Made by a program: the position numbers and the translations under genes. The notes under the pieces were generated by a model. It ran no database searches, was not told where the DNA came from, and was given only the letters and a program-made list of their open reading frames with translations. DNA of 64,000 nucleotides from Bolinopsis microptera (lineage: Eukaryota > Ctenophora > Tentaculata > Lobata > Bolinopsidae), in assembly GCF_026151205.1 (NCBI RefSeq), contig NC_087079.1, positions 6,544,169 to 6,608,168 of the forward strand. The letters are read 5' to 3'. Below are positions 22,758-33,500 of the stretch, piece after piece (within the stretch, counting starts at the first letter, position 1; every line of letters begins with the position of its first letter).

Positions 22758-25700
22758 ATGAGAACATTCCCGCTACTTTGGATAATACACTGTCAACTAG
22801 TACCGTATATTGGGGCACGTTGTCACAGTAAATCTGTAGCGGATCCGATTGTGGAGAAAGCAGGAGATTTTATAATCGCTGGGGTATTTAACTTTGGGGA
22901 GCTTGAGGAGATTTATAACCCGTACGTTAATTCATTTGGTGCTTTATTCTTCTTCATTGAATTTCAAGTGAACATTCGCATTATTTAAATTACTTATTTA
23001 AATACTCTCTGGCCTTAAACAAGATATCATCAGCTCAAAACATCTTAAATTGACACCATCTTTCCACAGCGAAACGAACGATACAGAATTAAGTTGCGTG
23101 CTTTCTCGAAATGATGGGTCTTATTGGAGTCTACAGAGAGCATTGGGTTTTGTAGAGATCCTCAAGAACTTTCAGCCGTCCGCCGGGTACACGCTTGGTT
23201 ACCAGATATTCACTGGGTAACAAAGTTTTTATTGCTATCCTTGAAGTTTCCTTTTATTGTTAAAGTGTTTTATTTAAAAGGGTTTCAGGATTTGTAAGTT
23301 TTAAGGATGGCACAACACTAATCCTACTTTTTCGGACTTAAAAAGGAATTTCGATTTGGCGAGATTTTTGGTCAGCGCACAATTAGTCAGTTAATTGATG
23401 GTGGTAAGAACCAAATTGAGGTACTGGAAGTCAAAATCCCGAATAAAATTGTAAAATCATATTGTCCCAATCTCTGTTCCATTTTCAGTTTTTGAAGATG
23501 AAATTTCCAGGACCGAAATTTTACAGTTTTGACTGAATTTCTCACCCACAACTAATTAGTAAGTCAACTTTAGGTGGCATATGACACGATTGAGGTGCTG
23601 GAAGTTTGATTTCGGTCGGAGGAAGCCCACAGCAGAAAGTTTAACAAAACGAAAAGTTGTATTTTCAAAAGTCTGTCCCATTTTCAAATATGAAATCTTC
23701 TGGACACAAATTTGACAGATTGAATGAAATTTTTGCCCACAAACCAATTAGTCAGTTAATTAATGGTGGTAAGAACCAAATCGAGGTACTGGAAGTCAAA
23801 ATCCCGAATAAAATTGTAAAATCATATTGTCCCAATCTCTGTCCCATTTTCAGTTTTTGAAGATGAAATTTCCAGGACCGAAATTTTACAGTTTTGACTG
23901 AATTTCTCACCCACAACCAATTAGTAAGTCAACTATAGGTGGCATATGACACGATTGAGGTACTGGAAGTTTGATTTCGGTCGGAGGAAGCCCACAGCAG
24001 AAAGTTTAACAAAACGAAAAGTTGTATTTTCAAAAGTCTGTCCCATTTTCAAACATGAAGTTTTCTGAACACAAATTTGACAGATTGGATGAAGTGTTTG
24101 CCCACAAACCAATTAGTCAGTTAATTGATGATGGTATGAAACCAAATTGGGGTACTTGGAGTCAAAATCCCGAATAGAATTGTAAAATCATATTGTCCCA
24201 ATCTCTGTCCCATTTTCAGTTTTTGAAGATGAAATTTCCAGGACCAAAACTTTACAGTTTTGACTGAATTTCTCATCCACAACCAATAAGTAAGTCAACT
24301 GTAGGTGGCATATGACACGATTGAGGTGCTGGAAGTTTGATATCGGTCGGAGGAAGCCCACAGCAGAAAGTTTAACAAAACGAAAAGTTGTATTTTCGAA
24401 AGTCTGTCCCATTTTGAAATATGAAATCTTCTGAACACAAATTTGACGGATTGGATGAAATTTTTGCCCACAAACCAATTAGTCAGTTAATTGATGATGG
24501 TATGAAACCAAATTGGGGTACTTGGAGTCAAAATCCCGAATAGAATTGTAAAATCATACTGTCCCAATCTCTGTCCCATTTTCAGTTTTTGAAGATGAAA
24601 TTTCCAGGACCGAAATTTTACAGTATTGACTGAATTTCTCACCCACAACCAATTATTTAATTATTAAGTCAACTATAGGTGGCATATGACACGATTGAGG
24701 TGCTTGAAGTTTGATTTCGGTAGGAGGAAGCCCACAGCAGAAAGTTTAACAAAACGAAAAGTTGTACTTTCGAAAGTCTGTCCCATTTTCAAATATGAAA
24801 TCTTCTGAACACAAATTTGACAGATTGGATGAAATTTTTGCCCACAAACAACTTAGTCAGTTAATTGATGATGGTATGAAACCAAATTGGGGTACTGGAA
24901 ATCAAATCTGATTGTTAATTAATATAAAAATTATAACCAAGTCATTACTTGTCAGGTGTAACAGTGTAGTGGTATCCAGGTTAGTATCTCGAGCAATCTC
25001 CCTCGATAACAAAGTAACCGGGGCCCTCCTAGCTGGTTACAAGAAACATGTGAAACCTCTTGCTGGTATAATTACTGCTACTGGTATCCCCGCTGTTAGC
25101 TACATGTATGCTGATGGGGACCTCATGGATCAGGTACGGAAATGACTCATTCTGTCTTAATTTGATTAATTTGTGTACACTGTACAGTCACTCTTTCTTA
25201 GTTTCATTTTTTTCTCTTGCAGTGTCGGCCAATATCCTCATTTAAGATAATTGTTCATAGACCAAGTTCATCAAAGAAGATGTTCAAGTCAAGATGATAC
25301 ATGAAATTACTGTTCTCAACAGAAGAGGTACCCCACAGTAGTAACGCTAATAGACACTGAGCAAAACGAAGCAGAGAGTATCATCCGTTATCTGGAGAAA
25401 CAGAACTACAAGTTTGTAGATATCTGGTTCCATGACTTCTCCAGAGAGGTCGCACATCATATCTACGATAAATACTTATCCAAGGTTGGAAGCTGGAGTG
25501 GGAGACCGACTGATTTTCCAGACTGGGCTTTTATTGAGCTCACTTAATATACTTTCGACACTGTTATATAACAAACAATTTGATGCAGTTTTACAAAGAT
25601 TTGAATTCCCCCTTATGTGTTCTTTTCCTGTACGAATGCACCATTATTCCAGCACATTAGAATAATGAAAATGTAATTTTTACAGGTCGGGTGTGGTCGT

Positions 25701-27828
25701 ATCAACGAGTTTACCAGTACCTCAGGTATGGAAATCTACAAGATCTTGCCGGAGGTTTACAGCAACAGTACAGGTTAAATTGTTGAAACCTTAACTTGAA
25801 TCACCCAGAATTCGCGTATCAAACGAAATAAAACATATGACGGTTGTTTGGTTAAAACTTATATATATTTCAGTGGGGCCTGCAAAAGTTCAGCTCTTAC
25901 TTTTCAACAACAAGAAATCAGGATACGACTTCCTGAACCTGACAGTTAACCAGTTACAGTGGAATAACACGGTTTTCCTATTCGGTTTCAGCAACGGACG
26001 TGATATCTACCTAGATTATTATCTCAGTGTGATTGATGCAAGTTCAACTGTGACCAACACCTTGGTCTTCATGGGTTCGGACTTCCTCAATGTCAAGCTA
26101 GGAAGTTTCTGGAGGAAGCTCAGCGATCCTAATCTGTTACGTGGAGTCCCGGAGAATTTGCCACTCCTTGATCTGTGAGTTGCTTATCATCAATCATAGT
26201 TCAGCTGTCAGCAGATGAGTTTAAAATACTTTGGACTGATTAGATTTGAACAAGAATCAGGATTCGATGCGAACTGGCGCAACTGTAAGATTACATTTAA
26301 AATCCACATAATGGCATATCATATTATTTTCAGGTACGAGAAGATTCAACAACGAAGGAATTTCAAGACCAGCAAATTCAGTAGCTGGTTGGGACACTCC
26401 ATGACTGCTACTTACCTACTAGCGCAGTCACTAGACATTGTAATCAAACAGAACATTCCTCATTCCTGCCTTTTTCAACTAAGGAATCAGGTCTTCACAG
26501 CAATAACCTCGGGCAATCACACCGTGTCTTTAGAAGGTACAGATTTGAGTGTAGCGTTTGTTAACAGGTCCTACTCGAAGGGGTATGCGGTTAAAGCTCT
26601 TACCGTGACTGGGAACTCTTCTAAATCTACTATAGTAGGTTACTCTTCTCATCTTCAGATCCAACTGGTGAACAAGAGAATCCCTCAGAACCTCAAATCT
26701 ACACCAAAACAACAATCCTGTTCAGAAACCTGCGGACCAGGACAGTTCCGGATATACCTGGACTTGGTAAACTTCCCCTGCTGTTGGAAGTGCGTGATGT
26801 GTGCGGACCACCACTTCAGCAGCCAGTCAAACCAGGACATGTGTCAGGAGTGTCGAACAAACGAGACGAATACCAACGATAACATTGGCTGTCTGCCAAC
26901 AAGTATAGAATACCTGGAGATAACTTCAATCTCTGTTATTCTGGGACTCACGTTCAGTGGGGTTAATCTTGTTGTCATCACCATCATGACGGTTTTGTGT
27001 ATTACTATTTCAAATAACCCGGTCATCAAGGCTGCTGATCCTTCATATCTAGGGGTCTTCCTCTTGGGACTAGTTTTCGGAAACTTCGGGTTGATACTTA
27101 CCCTTATGAAGCCTTCAGATGGAATTTGCGAAGCGGAATTCATCCTGAACACCACGTTTTTTACCTTGGTTACATCGAGTTTATGCTTGAGAGCGATAAA
27201 AATTTATCAAATTTTTTCGGCGGCAAATGATTTCAGGAAACCAAGATTCCATCGAATTTGCACCAGAAAGGGACAAATGATAATGAACACCATAATCTTG
27301 ATTGTAAACTTAACAATAACAGGATTTGTCCTGAAAGTTGGCAATGTCTGGAAGTTCAATATGGTACAAGAACAGGTTCACACGGAATTCTACGTCATGT
27401 GCACATCAAACAACTGGTTGACATTTCTTCCTTTTATCATTCCAGCATTTCTCTTCCTGCTTACACTTTACTACGCTTTCATCATGAGAAGCTTCCCTCA
27501 TAACTTCCGGGAAACTATCAGTATTTTCGCTGCAACCCTGATCGCCATTTTCTCTTCCGTTATGTTCCTTACAGGATATGAACTGTCCCCTCTAAAAAAC
27601 AAATCAGTGCTGAGAGCAATAATGATTTATATATTAGTTGTGGCGTTAATAGCATCCATTCTGGGACCTAAGTTTGTGGTGCTGGTCCTCCGTTTCAGGA
27701 GTGGTGGAGTGGAAGAGAGAGAGGACGTCAGGGCCACTTTGCGGAAGTACTGTAACAAAATATCTATCAGCGACGGAGGAAACAACGATGGATACCGTCG
27801 ACACAAGGAAGGGATTCTTGGTAATTGA
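22758..27828 (+). CDS. Class C (metabotropic glutamate-like) G-protein-coupled receptor
   Basis: Exons: 22758-22921 (signal peptide, then GDFIIAGVFNFGELEEIY), 23070-23216, 24956-25133, 25261-about 25484, 25686-25773, 25874-26174 and 26334-27828. Ligand-binding venus-flytrap segments occupy the first six exons (LQRALGFVEILKNF, LAGIITATGIPAVSY). The last exon carries the cysteine-rich NCD3G linker (SCSETCGPGQF, CCWKCVMCADHHF, CQEC), then seven hydrophobic helices beginning SVILGLTFSGVNLVV and ending near PKFVVLVLRF, and a short basic tail. Phases match at nearly all joins. A one-base frame problem occurs near 25326-25332, between HEITVLNRR and YPTVVTLIDT, and the exon-4 donor at 25484 is weak. 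This is either a sequencing error or early decay. Agonist unknown. Confidence 0.88.
23345..24905. repeat. ~365-bp satellite-like tandem array in GPCR intron
   Basis: The landmark TTAGTCAGTTAAT recurs at about 23385, 23750, 24114, 24479 and 24854, giving just over four copies of roughly 365 bp. Another landmark is ACACGATTGAGGT. The array fills most of intron 23217-24955. A related family occurs at 35886-36470. Confidence 0.92.
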
Positions 27829-28257
27829 AACGGATCTTTGTTTACTAAATACCAGTTAGTTCTTATGGGCTTTATCTGATGGAGACTGGAGAGGCTCAAT
27901 GACCTAAAATGGAAAAACTTTTGAGTAAGTGGACATTTTAAAAATTGTCATTTTTGGCGTTCAAAATGATATTTAGATTATAGATGAATATTCCCACATC
28001 CAGAAAGCTTTAAATTTCCTCGCACATCAATGTTTCCCCCTAAACGTTTGAAATAATCAGGTCTTCTAAATATCTCTTCTTTGACACAAAAATTTTACCG
28101 AAATCCAATATTTCCTCACAGTTTATCCGCCTATCTACCGTCTTTCAGGATGTGGGTGACCCACATCCACCCACTCACCCGTTATTTGAAATACTGCCCG
28201 TAATTTCGAAATTTTCTTGAAGACATTTACATATATATATTTTTATAAATATAAATA
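27829..28257. other. GPCR 3' UTR / intergenic DNA
   Basis: Follows the GPCR stop. AT-rich, with one short direct repeat (ACCCACATCCACCCACTCACCC region near 28150). No clear AATAAA or gene. Confidence 0.4.
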
Positions 28258-28660
28258 TTTTGTCTCCGTAAAGTATTTATATCCATAATATATTATTTGT
28301 GAATCTTTTTGTATTAATCAAACTTCAGAACGTCATGCAGGTTACAACTTTAAAAAATACAAAAAAACCTGACGTCATAAAAAATGGAAGGTGTCAGAAA
28401 TTATCCCTTTTCTGTGCGCATCTTTCAGTTGTTTCTTTGATTTTATGATTATTTTGTCTCCGTAAAGTATTTAAAGCCATAATATATTATTTGTGAATCT
28501 TTTTGTATTATTTAACTTCAGAACGTCAGATCATGGTTGCAACTTTAAACAAAAAAGACCTGAGATCATAAAAAATGGAAGGTGTCACGCACTTAAAAGC
28601 ACCACTGCAGCAGAAATTATCCCTTTTCTGTGCGCATCTTTAAGTTCAGTGTCTCTTTGA
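28258..28660. repeat. Duplicated promoter-proximal region of apple/sushi gene
   Basis: Two direct copies (about 28256-28440 and 28450-28660) share TTTTGTCTCCGTAAAGTATT, ATATTATTTGTGAATCTTTT and ATTATCCCTTTTCTGTGCGC. They lie directly upstream of ATG 28688. The first copy has a CRE (TGACGTCA, 28370-28377); the second has GAGATCA at that place. It is probably a duplicated promoter or 5' UTR. Confidence 0.8.
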
Positions 28661-28687
28661 CTAAAACTGTCTTTTAACAAACTAACA

Positions 28688-29863
28688 ATGATTGTAACAG
28701 TAGCAACCATCCTCTTTATAATCGTGAACGGTGAAGAGGGGAACTACAGCTGTTATAAACATGACGTTGTCATTAAGTCGGAGCCCTTTCTGCAGTTTAT
28801 TGTAACCCCCGGAAACGAATGCCACGAATACTGCAAGTATGAAGCCGAATGTGAGACCTTCTCCTTCAACCTAGATTGGCTATCCGAATGTTTTTTATAC
28901 CGAGAAAATGAGAGCAACCTAATTTACGAAACCAACAATGCGTCACATTTTATGATCGGAATAAAAGACTGTAATCAGACTGATAATGTTGAATGGTCCG
29001 ATATAAACATGGAGGGACAGTATAATCCAACACAATCCTTCAAGATGGGCCAGGAGGATGCCGTTATTTTTAAGAGGACTGATATAAAGATGTGTGCTGA
29101 GGTGAACTACACAGAAACCAAAAGTTCCTCGTCCCTGGGATATCAGTTGTTTTTCAGTCCAGTCTGTGAGAGAGCTCCGCAATGGAAAATGATCCCTTCT
29201 TATCTGGACAAAGTTTTGGGATGTGACGTGGTCACGGTGAAGGCAAAGTTTGGAGACATGTCTGGAGACATGTGTCTCTCGGCTGTGACCCTAGATGTGA
29301 GCGTGTCCCGAACAAATTCCCCTACAGCTACATTACAGTCCTGTAAAAATGCAAATCACTATCTCCTGCTGTGTCCGGAGAGGGGTGCTTGCGCTTGGTC
29401 ACTCTACCAGCATCTTCCTGTCTTTAGACCTATCATTATTCCCCTCCATACTTCCGACAACTGGTTCAACAGAGTTCCAATGTCCCTCCTCGATCTTGTG
29501 ACTGGCAATAAGCTCAAAACGCTACAAAATATCCCATGCAAGAATGTCAGTGTAAGAGATGGGAGGATTCTGCTTGAAGAGACGGTACCATTTTTCCTAC
29601 CCGGAGAAACCATCACAGTTTCTTGTAACAAAGGTTTTGGAATGCAGATCACCCAAGGTGTATTTCGTCAGGAATTCACCACAACATGCTCTGCATCTAG
29701 GAGACCGGTAGTGTGCTCAAAACTTCCAGAAGGTGTAGCTTTGCCAAGAGCAAAGAATTGTTCCAGTACGTTACAGATTGATTCAAGTAGCTCTAAAAGT
29801 TTTATGACCGTGAAATTTTTGGTGCTTCTAACCTTTCTTTCCTATTTTTTGATGAGTCCATGA
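28688..29863 (+). CDS. GPI-anchored apple/PAN-like and sushi-like surface protein
   Basis: Intronless 391-aa ORF. Signal peptide 1-15 (IVTVATILFIIVNG). A PAN/apple-like module follows (residues about 20-97: spaced Cys with CHEYCKYEAECETFSF, ECFLY and a closing GIKDC). A middle region of about 140 residues with paired cysteines (CERAPQWKM, ACAWSLYQHLP) is not recognised. Residues about 283-352 are sushi/CCP-like (CKNVSV, FLPGETITVSCNKGFGM, TTCSA, VVCSKLP). The C-terminus is a Ser-rich segment followed by about 20 hydrophobic residues and no cytoplasmic tail, the form of a GPI-attachment signal. The poly(A) signal is at 30230. A secreted or surface-anchored recognition or adhesion role is inferred; partner unknown. 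Confidence 0.82.
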   Translation: MIVTVATILFIIVNGEEGNYSCYKHDVVIKSEPFLQFIVTPGNECHEYCKYEAECETFSFNLDWLSECFLYRENESNLIYETNNASHFMIGIKDCNQTDNVEWSDINMEGQYNPTQSFKMGQEDAVIFKRTDIKMCAEVNYTETKSSSSLGYQLFFSPVCERAPQWKMIPSYLDKVLGCDVVTVKAKFGDMSGDMCLSAVTLDVSVSRTNSPTATLQSCKNANHYLLLCPERGACAWSLYQHLPVFRPIIIPLHTSDNWFNRVPMSLLDLVTGNKLKTLQNIPCKNVSVRDGRILLEETVPFFLPGETITVSCNKGFGMQITQGVFRQEFTTTCSASRRPVVCSKLPEGVALPRAKNCSSTLQIDSSSSKSFMTVKFLVLLTFLSYFLMSP

Positions 29864-30229
29864 TAAAAGAGGTAAATAACATTATGACAGGAGGTTTGCT
29901 TAGTAATTTGGACTGCTTTTTTTGTAAAACACTCTAACATTTTCTGGAAGATTATATTTTTGATACGTTTGAGTAAATTGTTGTTTTGTTTTTAAATATT
30001 TTTCTTAAAGTCTTAATATAGTTTTGGTACGTTTAAGGTGGCTGGTGGGCCCATGCTTGTACAGGAGTTGCATCTGCACTCGATATCTGTGTTTTGGTGA
30101 TTTGATTACATACATTTTAAGTATTTTGCATAGTAAACTAGCTTGCAAATCCACAATTTCTCTCAAGGTATATTTTGTAGTTTATTCCATTGTGTAATTT
30201 GTATGTAATTGATTGATTTAAAAGATTTC

Positions 30230-30259
30230 AATAAAAAATGTATTTAATTGTTGTTTTAT
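30230..30259. terminator. Convergent polyadenylation signals
   Basis: AATAAA at 30230-30235 (+) ends the apple/sushi gene. The reverse-strand equivalent (TTTATT at 30254-30259) could end the minus-strand LEM gene. The two transcription units appear to converge within about 25 bp. Confidence 0.5.
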
Positions 30260-30570
30260 TTAATACTTCTCTTGATACAATTCTTAATAGAGCTATTCTC
30301 GTAAGAATGGCGCAATGCGCATGCTGAACTTTGCGTTACTGGCACTTGACCGAGGCCATACAAGGAGGCGGGCCACAGTACTCTACAAACTGTATCTAAA
30401 TACTGCATGCTGTGGACATGTGGAAAAATACCTCAATTTAATGTAATACAGTTGTACTTTACAATCCACGTACATTATACACACCCACCCCAAAAACCCC
30501 ACCTGCTGTTATTATAAAGTGCTTGTCACTATATAGTGCGATTACCCCCTCCCCACTGTAAGCAACTCAC

Positions 30571-33500
30571 ATCGGCAATGCGGGGGTCAATAAGGAGGTA
30601 GTTGAAGAAGCACTTCATAGTACCCTGCCTGTACCGCCTCCCTACTACTGGGGTCTGGAACTCCTCCACCATTTCCCGCTCAGCTTCACTCCAGTCTACT
30701 TGGGGCTGACCTGAGTGGTATTGTTAGTGCCATATTCACTATTCAGTGTATCAGAAGCTTCTTATCAGACCCTCAAATAATGGCTCAAAAGATAGCCTTG
30801 GAAAATTGTTAATCTAGGGTAAGAAAAGGAAAGTTTCAGTTTGCGATTTCAATATGTTTTAAATGTATAAACATTAAACTACAGGAAGATAAACTTTATA
30901 ACCATCCTTGGTATTACCTTGCAAACAAGATATAAGCTCCCTAGGATAGCCATCTAAACTGTTATCAAGTTCAGGGAGGGGTTTAGTGTCCAGCTTAACC
31001 AAGTATTGTTCATAAACCACTCCTGCAAAGTAACAGGTATTTTAAGTGAAATTAATCGTGCAAAATTCAGAAACGTTTTTCGTATTGTATTGTATTTTTG
31101 GTGCGGCCGGCATGAACAACACTTTCCTACAGACAGGAAAAGTAGGAAGCTGTGTTATGTAACATGAGAAACCTTGCATACTAAGTGTGTGTCAACATTG
31201 TACACTTATTCAACTCTAATCTTGATCTACATAATATAATAATCATGTTAAATATGTTTCGGTGTATTTTTAAATATTGAACTCCTAACGTGTTGTCTCA
31301 GATATGGCTCCCACGAGGGCGCCCTTGGAGATCAAAAGTGTTCTCAACTCTTTGTCTGACAAGTCTCTGATCCAGTTTGGAACTATTATAGTGGGGCTGT
31401 TTGGAGGTTGAGTCTCGTTAGCTGCTGTAATCATGGACCAGTCATGCCACGAGCAGACTGTCTGAGGTGAAAACGAAATTAGGGGAACGGGTTTAGAATT
31501 TACTGCCCTATGTACAATACATTTTCAAGCAAGTTGTATTGAATCAAGTTTGTTAGATTTTTTTCATTTGAGAACAATTGTTGTTATTTTGATTTATTGG
31601 ATACATTTCACATATTGATAAAACACATGATAATACCGCTCGCGCGTTTTTAATGCGCGTTCCTAAGGACTGTCGATTTCAGCTTTTTAACAAATAATTA
31701 TCATTTGTCGCAATCGCCGACTCCGGATTTCATGGATAAATGGGCGGGAATTTCGACGCTCGTTGAGAGTTTTTAGCTGTTGACAAGTTACAACAAGTAA
31801 ATAAGTTGGTTAGCTACCTGGTTTTCTTCATCTTCTGTCATGTAGGTGGAACCTTTATATTCGTTATGAACCAACTTGTCTGCCCTGGATTAACAAACAG
31901 TTATGAAATAAGTTCAAACTAACGTGTTTAAGTGTAGTCATGGCGATGGTACCACTGCTCGCGTTTTGGAGAGAGGGATTCATTAGATTATGGCAAATTT
32001 ATAAGCAACGTTGAAATAGTTTCCACCAAATTATCTTACCGTAAATCAGAGGGAAAAGCCATCTTGTTTGCTGTACATTCCTGCGGAAAGAAATTGGTCA
32101 GGGTTTAAAAAGAACCACAAATTAAATGTTCCAAATAAAGCATTTTTCTTGACATGTTTCCATTCCGTTCTAACTAAAAACTGAGAGTGTATCATAAACA
32201 CGTTCAGTGGTTCTATGCCAATTGATTAATGATCTACTCATATTTTTGAACCCTGTATAATGTATGTATTTCCTACTACGAACACCCGCATCCGTATAAA
32301 GTACGGTAGAATTATGCAGTTATACACAAGAAGTTTATGTGAGTTCAAGAGTCTCCATTTTCAGTTTAGGGTATCACGTAATTTACCAATATGTAATTAC
32401 TTTAATTAGCATGCCATGGTAATTTTACCATGTTGGTTGACCTCTAGTCTCTACAGTATGCGAGAGAGCGAGAGAGAGTCATAATTCCGAGGCGTTATGT
32501 TACCAATAATTTTTGCCCGGTACATTTTTATGGTTTCGGGAGTAGAGATCAAGCAGAGATAAAGGATCTGTATTGATTATCAAGTTCTCAGACGTTAAAA
32601 TCCATTCCTATTTCAATATACCACTTCCATACCCCCTCTCCCAAGGCAGGGCACTGCAGCAGGGTACACAGCAGGGAACTGCAGCAAGGTACTACAGCAG
32701 GGAACTGCAGCAGGGTACTACAGCAGGGCACTGCAGCAAGGTACTACAGCAGGGCACTGCAGCAGGGTACTACAGCAGGGCACTACAGCAAGGTACTACA
32801 GCAGGGAACTGCAGCAGGGTACTACAGGCAGCAGGGTACTACAGCAGGGCACTACAGCAAGGTACTACAGCAGGGAACTGCAGCAGGGTACTACAGCAGG
32901 GTACTGCAGCGTGCCATTTAAACGATTGGCGATTTTCCAGCTCAATAAATCTGCGGAAACGCTAACAGAAATATCACCTGAATAACAAGGTTTGTGATAG
33001 TATCTATCTCGTCATTTTCTGTTGAATCTGTCGCTGATTTGTACAGTTCTAAATCGTCACCATCATCTAGTGTTTCATCCAACAGTTCTGATGGTGAAAT
33101 AGAGGATTAAATAACAACTTCAATAGTGGGGATTTCACAATCAAACATAACTAATGTTAAAGATAGCAATTGTACTCACGATACCCATATATTACTAATA
33201 CTGGAATGTGAGCTGGTATCGCAATTGTTTAAAAAATACATTGCAGTCATACTAAAGATCTGTTACAGCCAAACAGAAATCAGCTTCATGATAAAATAAA
33301 ACACAAAACAATAACCGTGGATAGCAGAAGCGTAGGCCGGATCATAGCTGGGACAAAACATGCAGCGTTTATCTCGACAATCTGTCACTCTCCGAATGTC
33401 ATGAACCTCTCCTGCAACTTGTAACATTTCACCTCCCTCCTCCTCGTGCACACAGATTTCACCTTCTTTTACGGTATTAACATTTTCCTTTTTTTCATTT

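Noticed and set aside
23345-24905. CRISPR-like array
   Set aside because: The 365-bp units repeat as a whole with no short constant repeat and unique spacers; a eukaryotic satellite.
32573-32965. 130-aa Gln/Gly/Ala ORF
   Set aside because: Produced by the 13-bp minisatellite in the LEM-gene intron.
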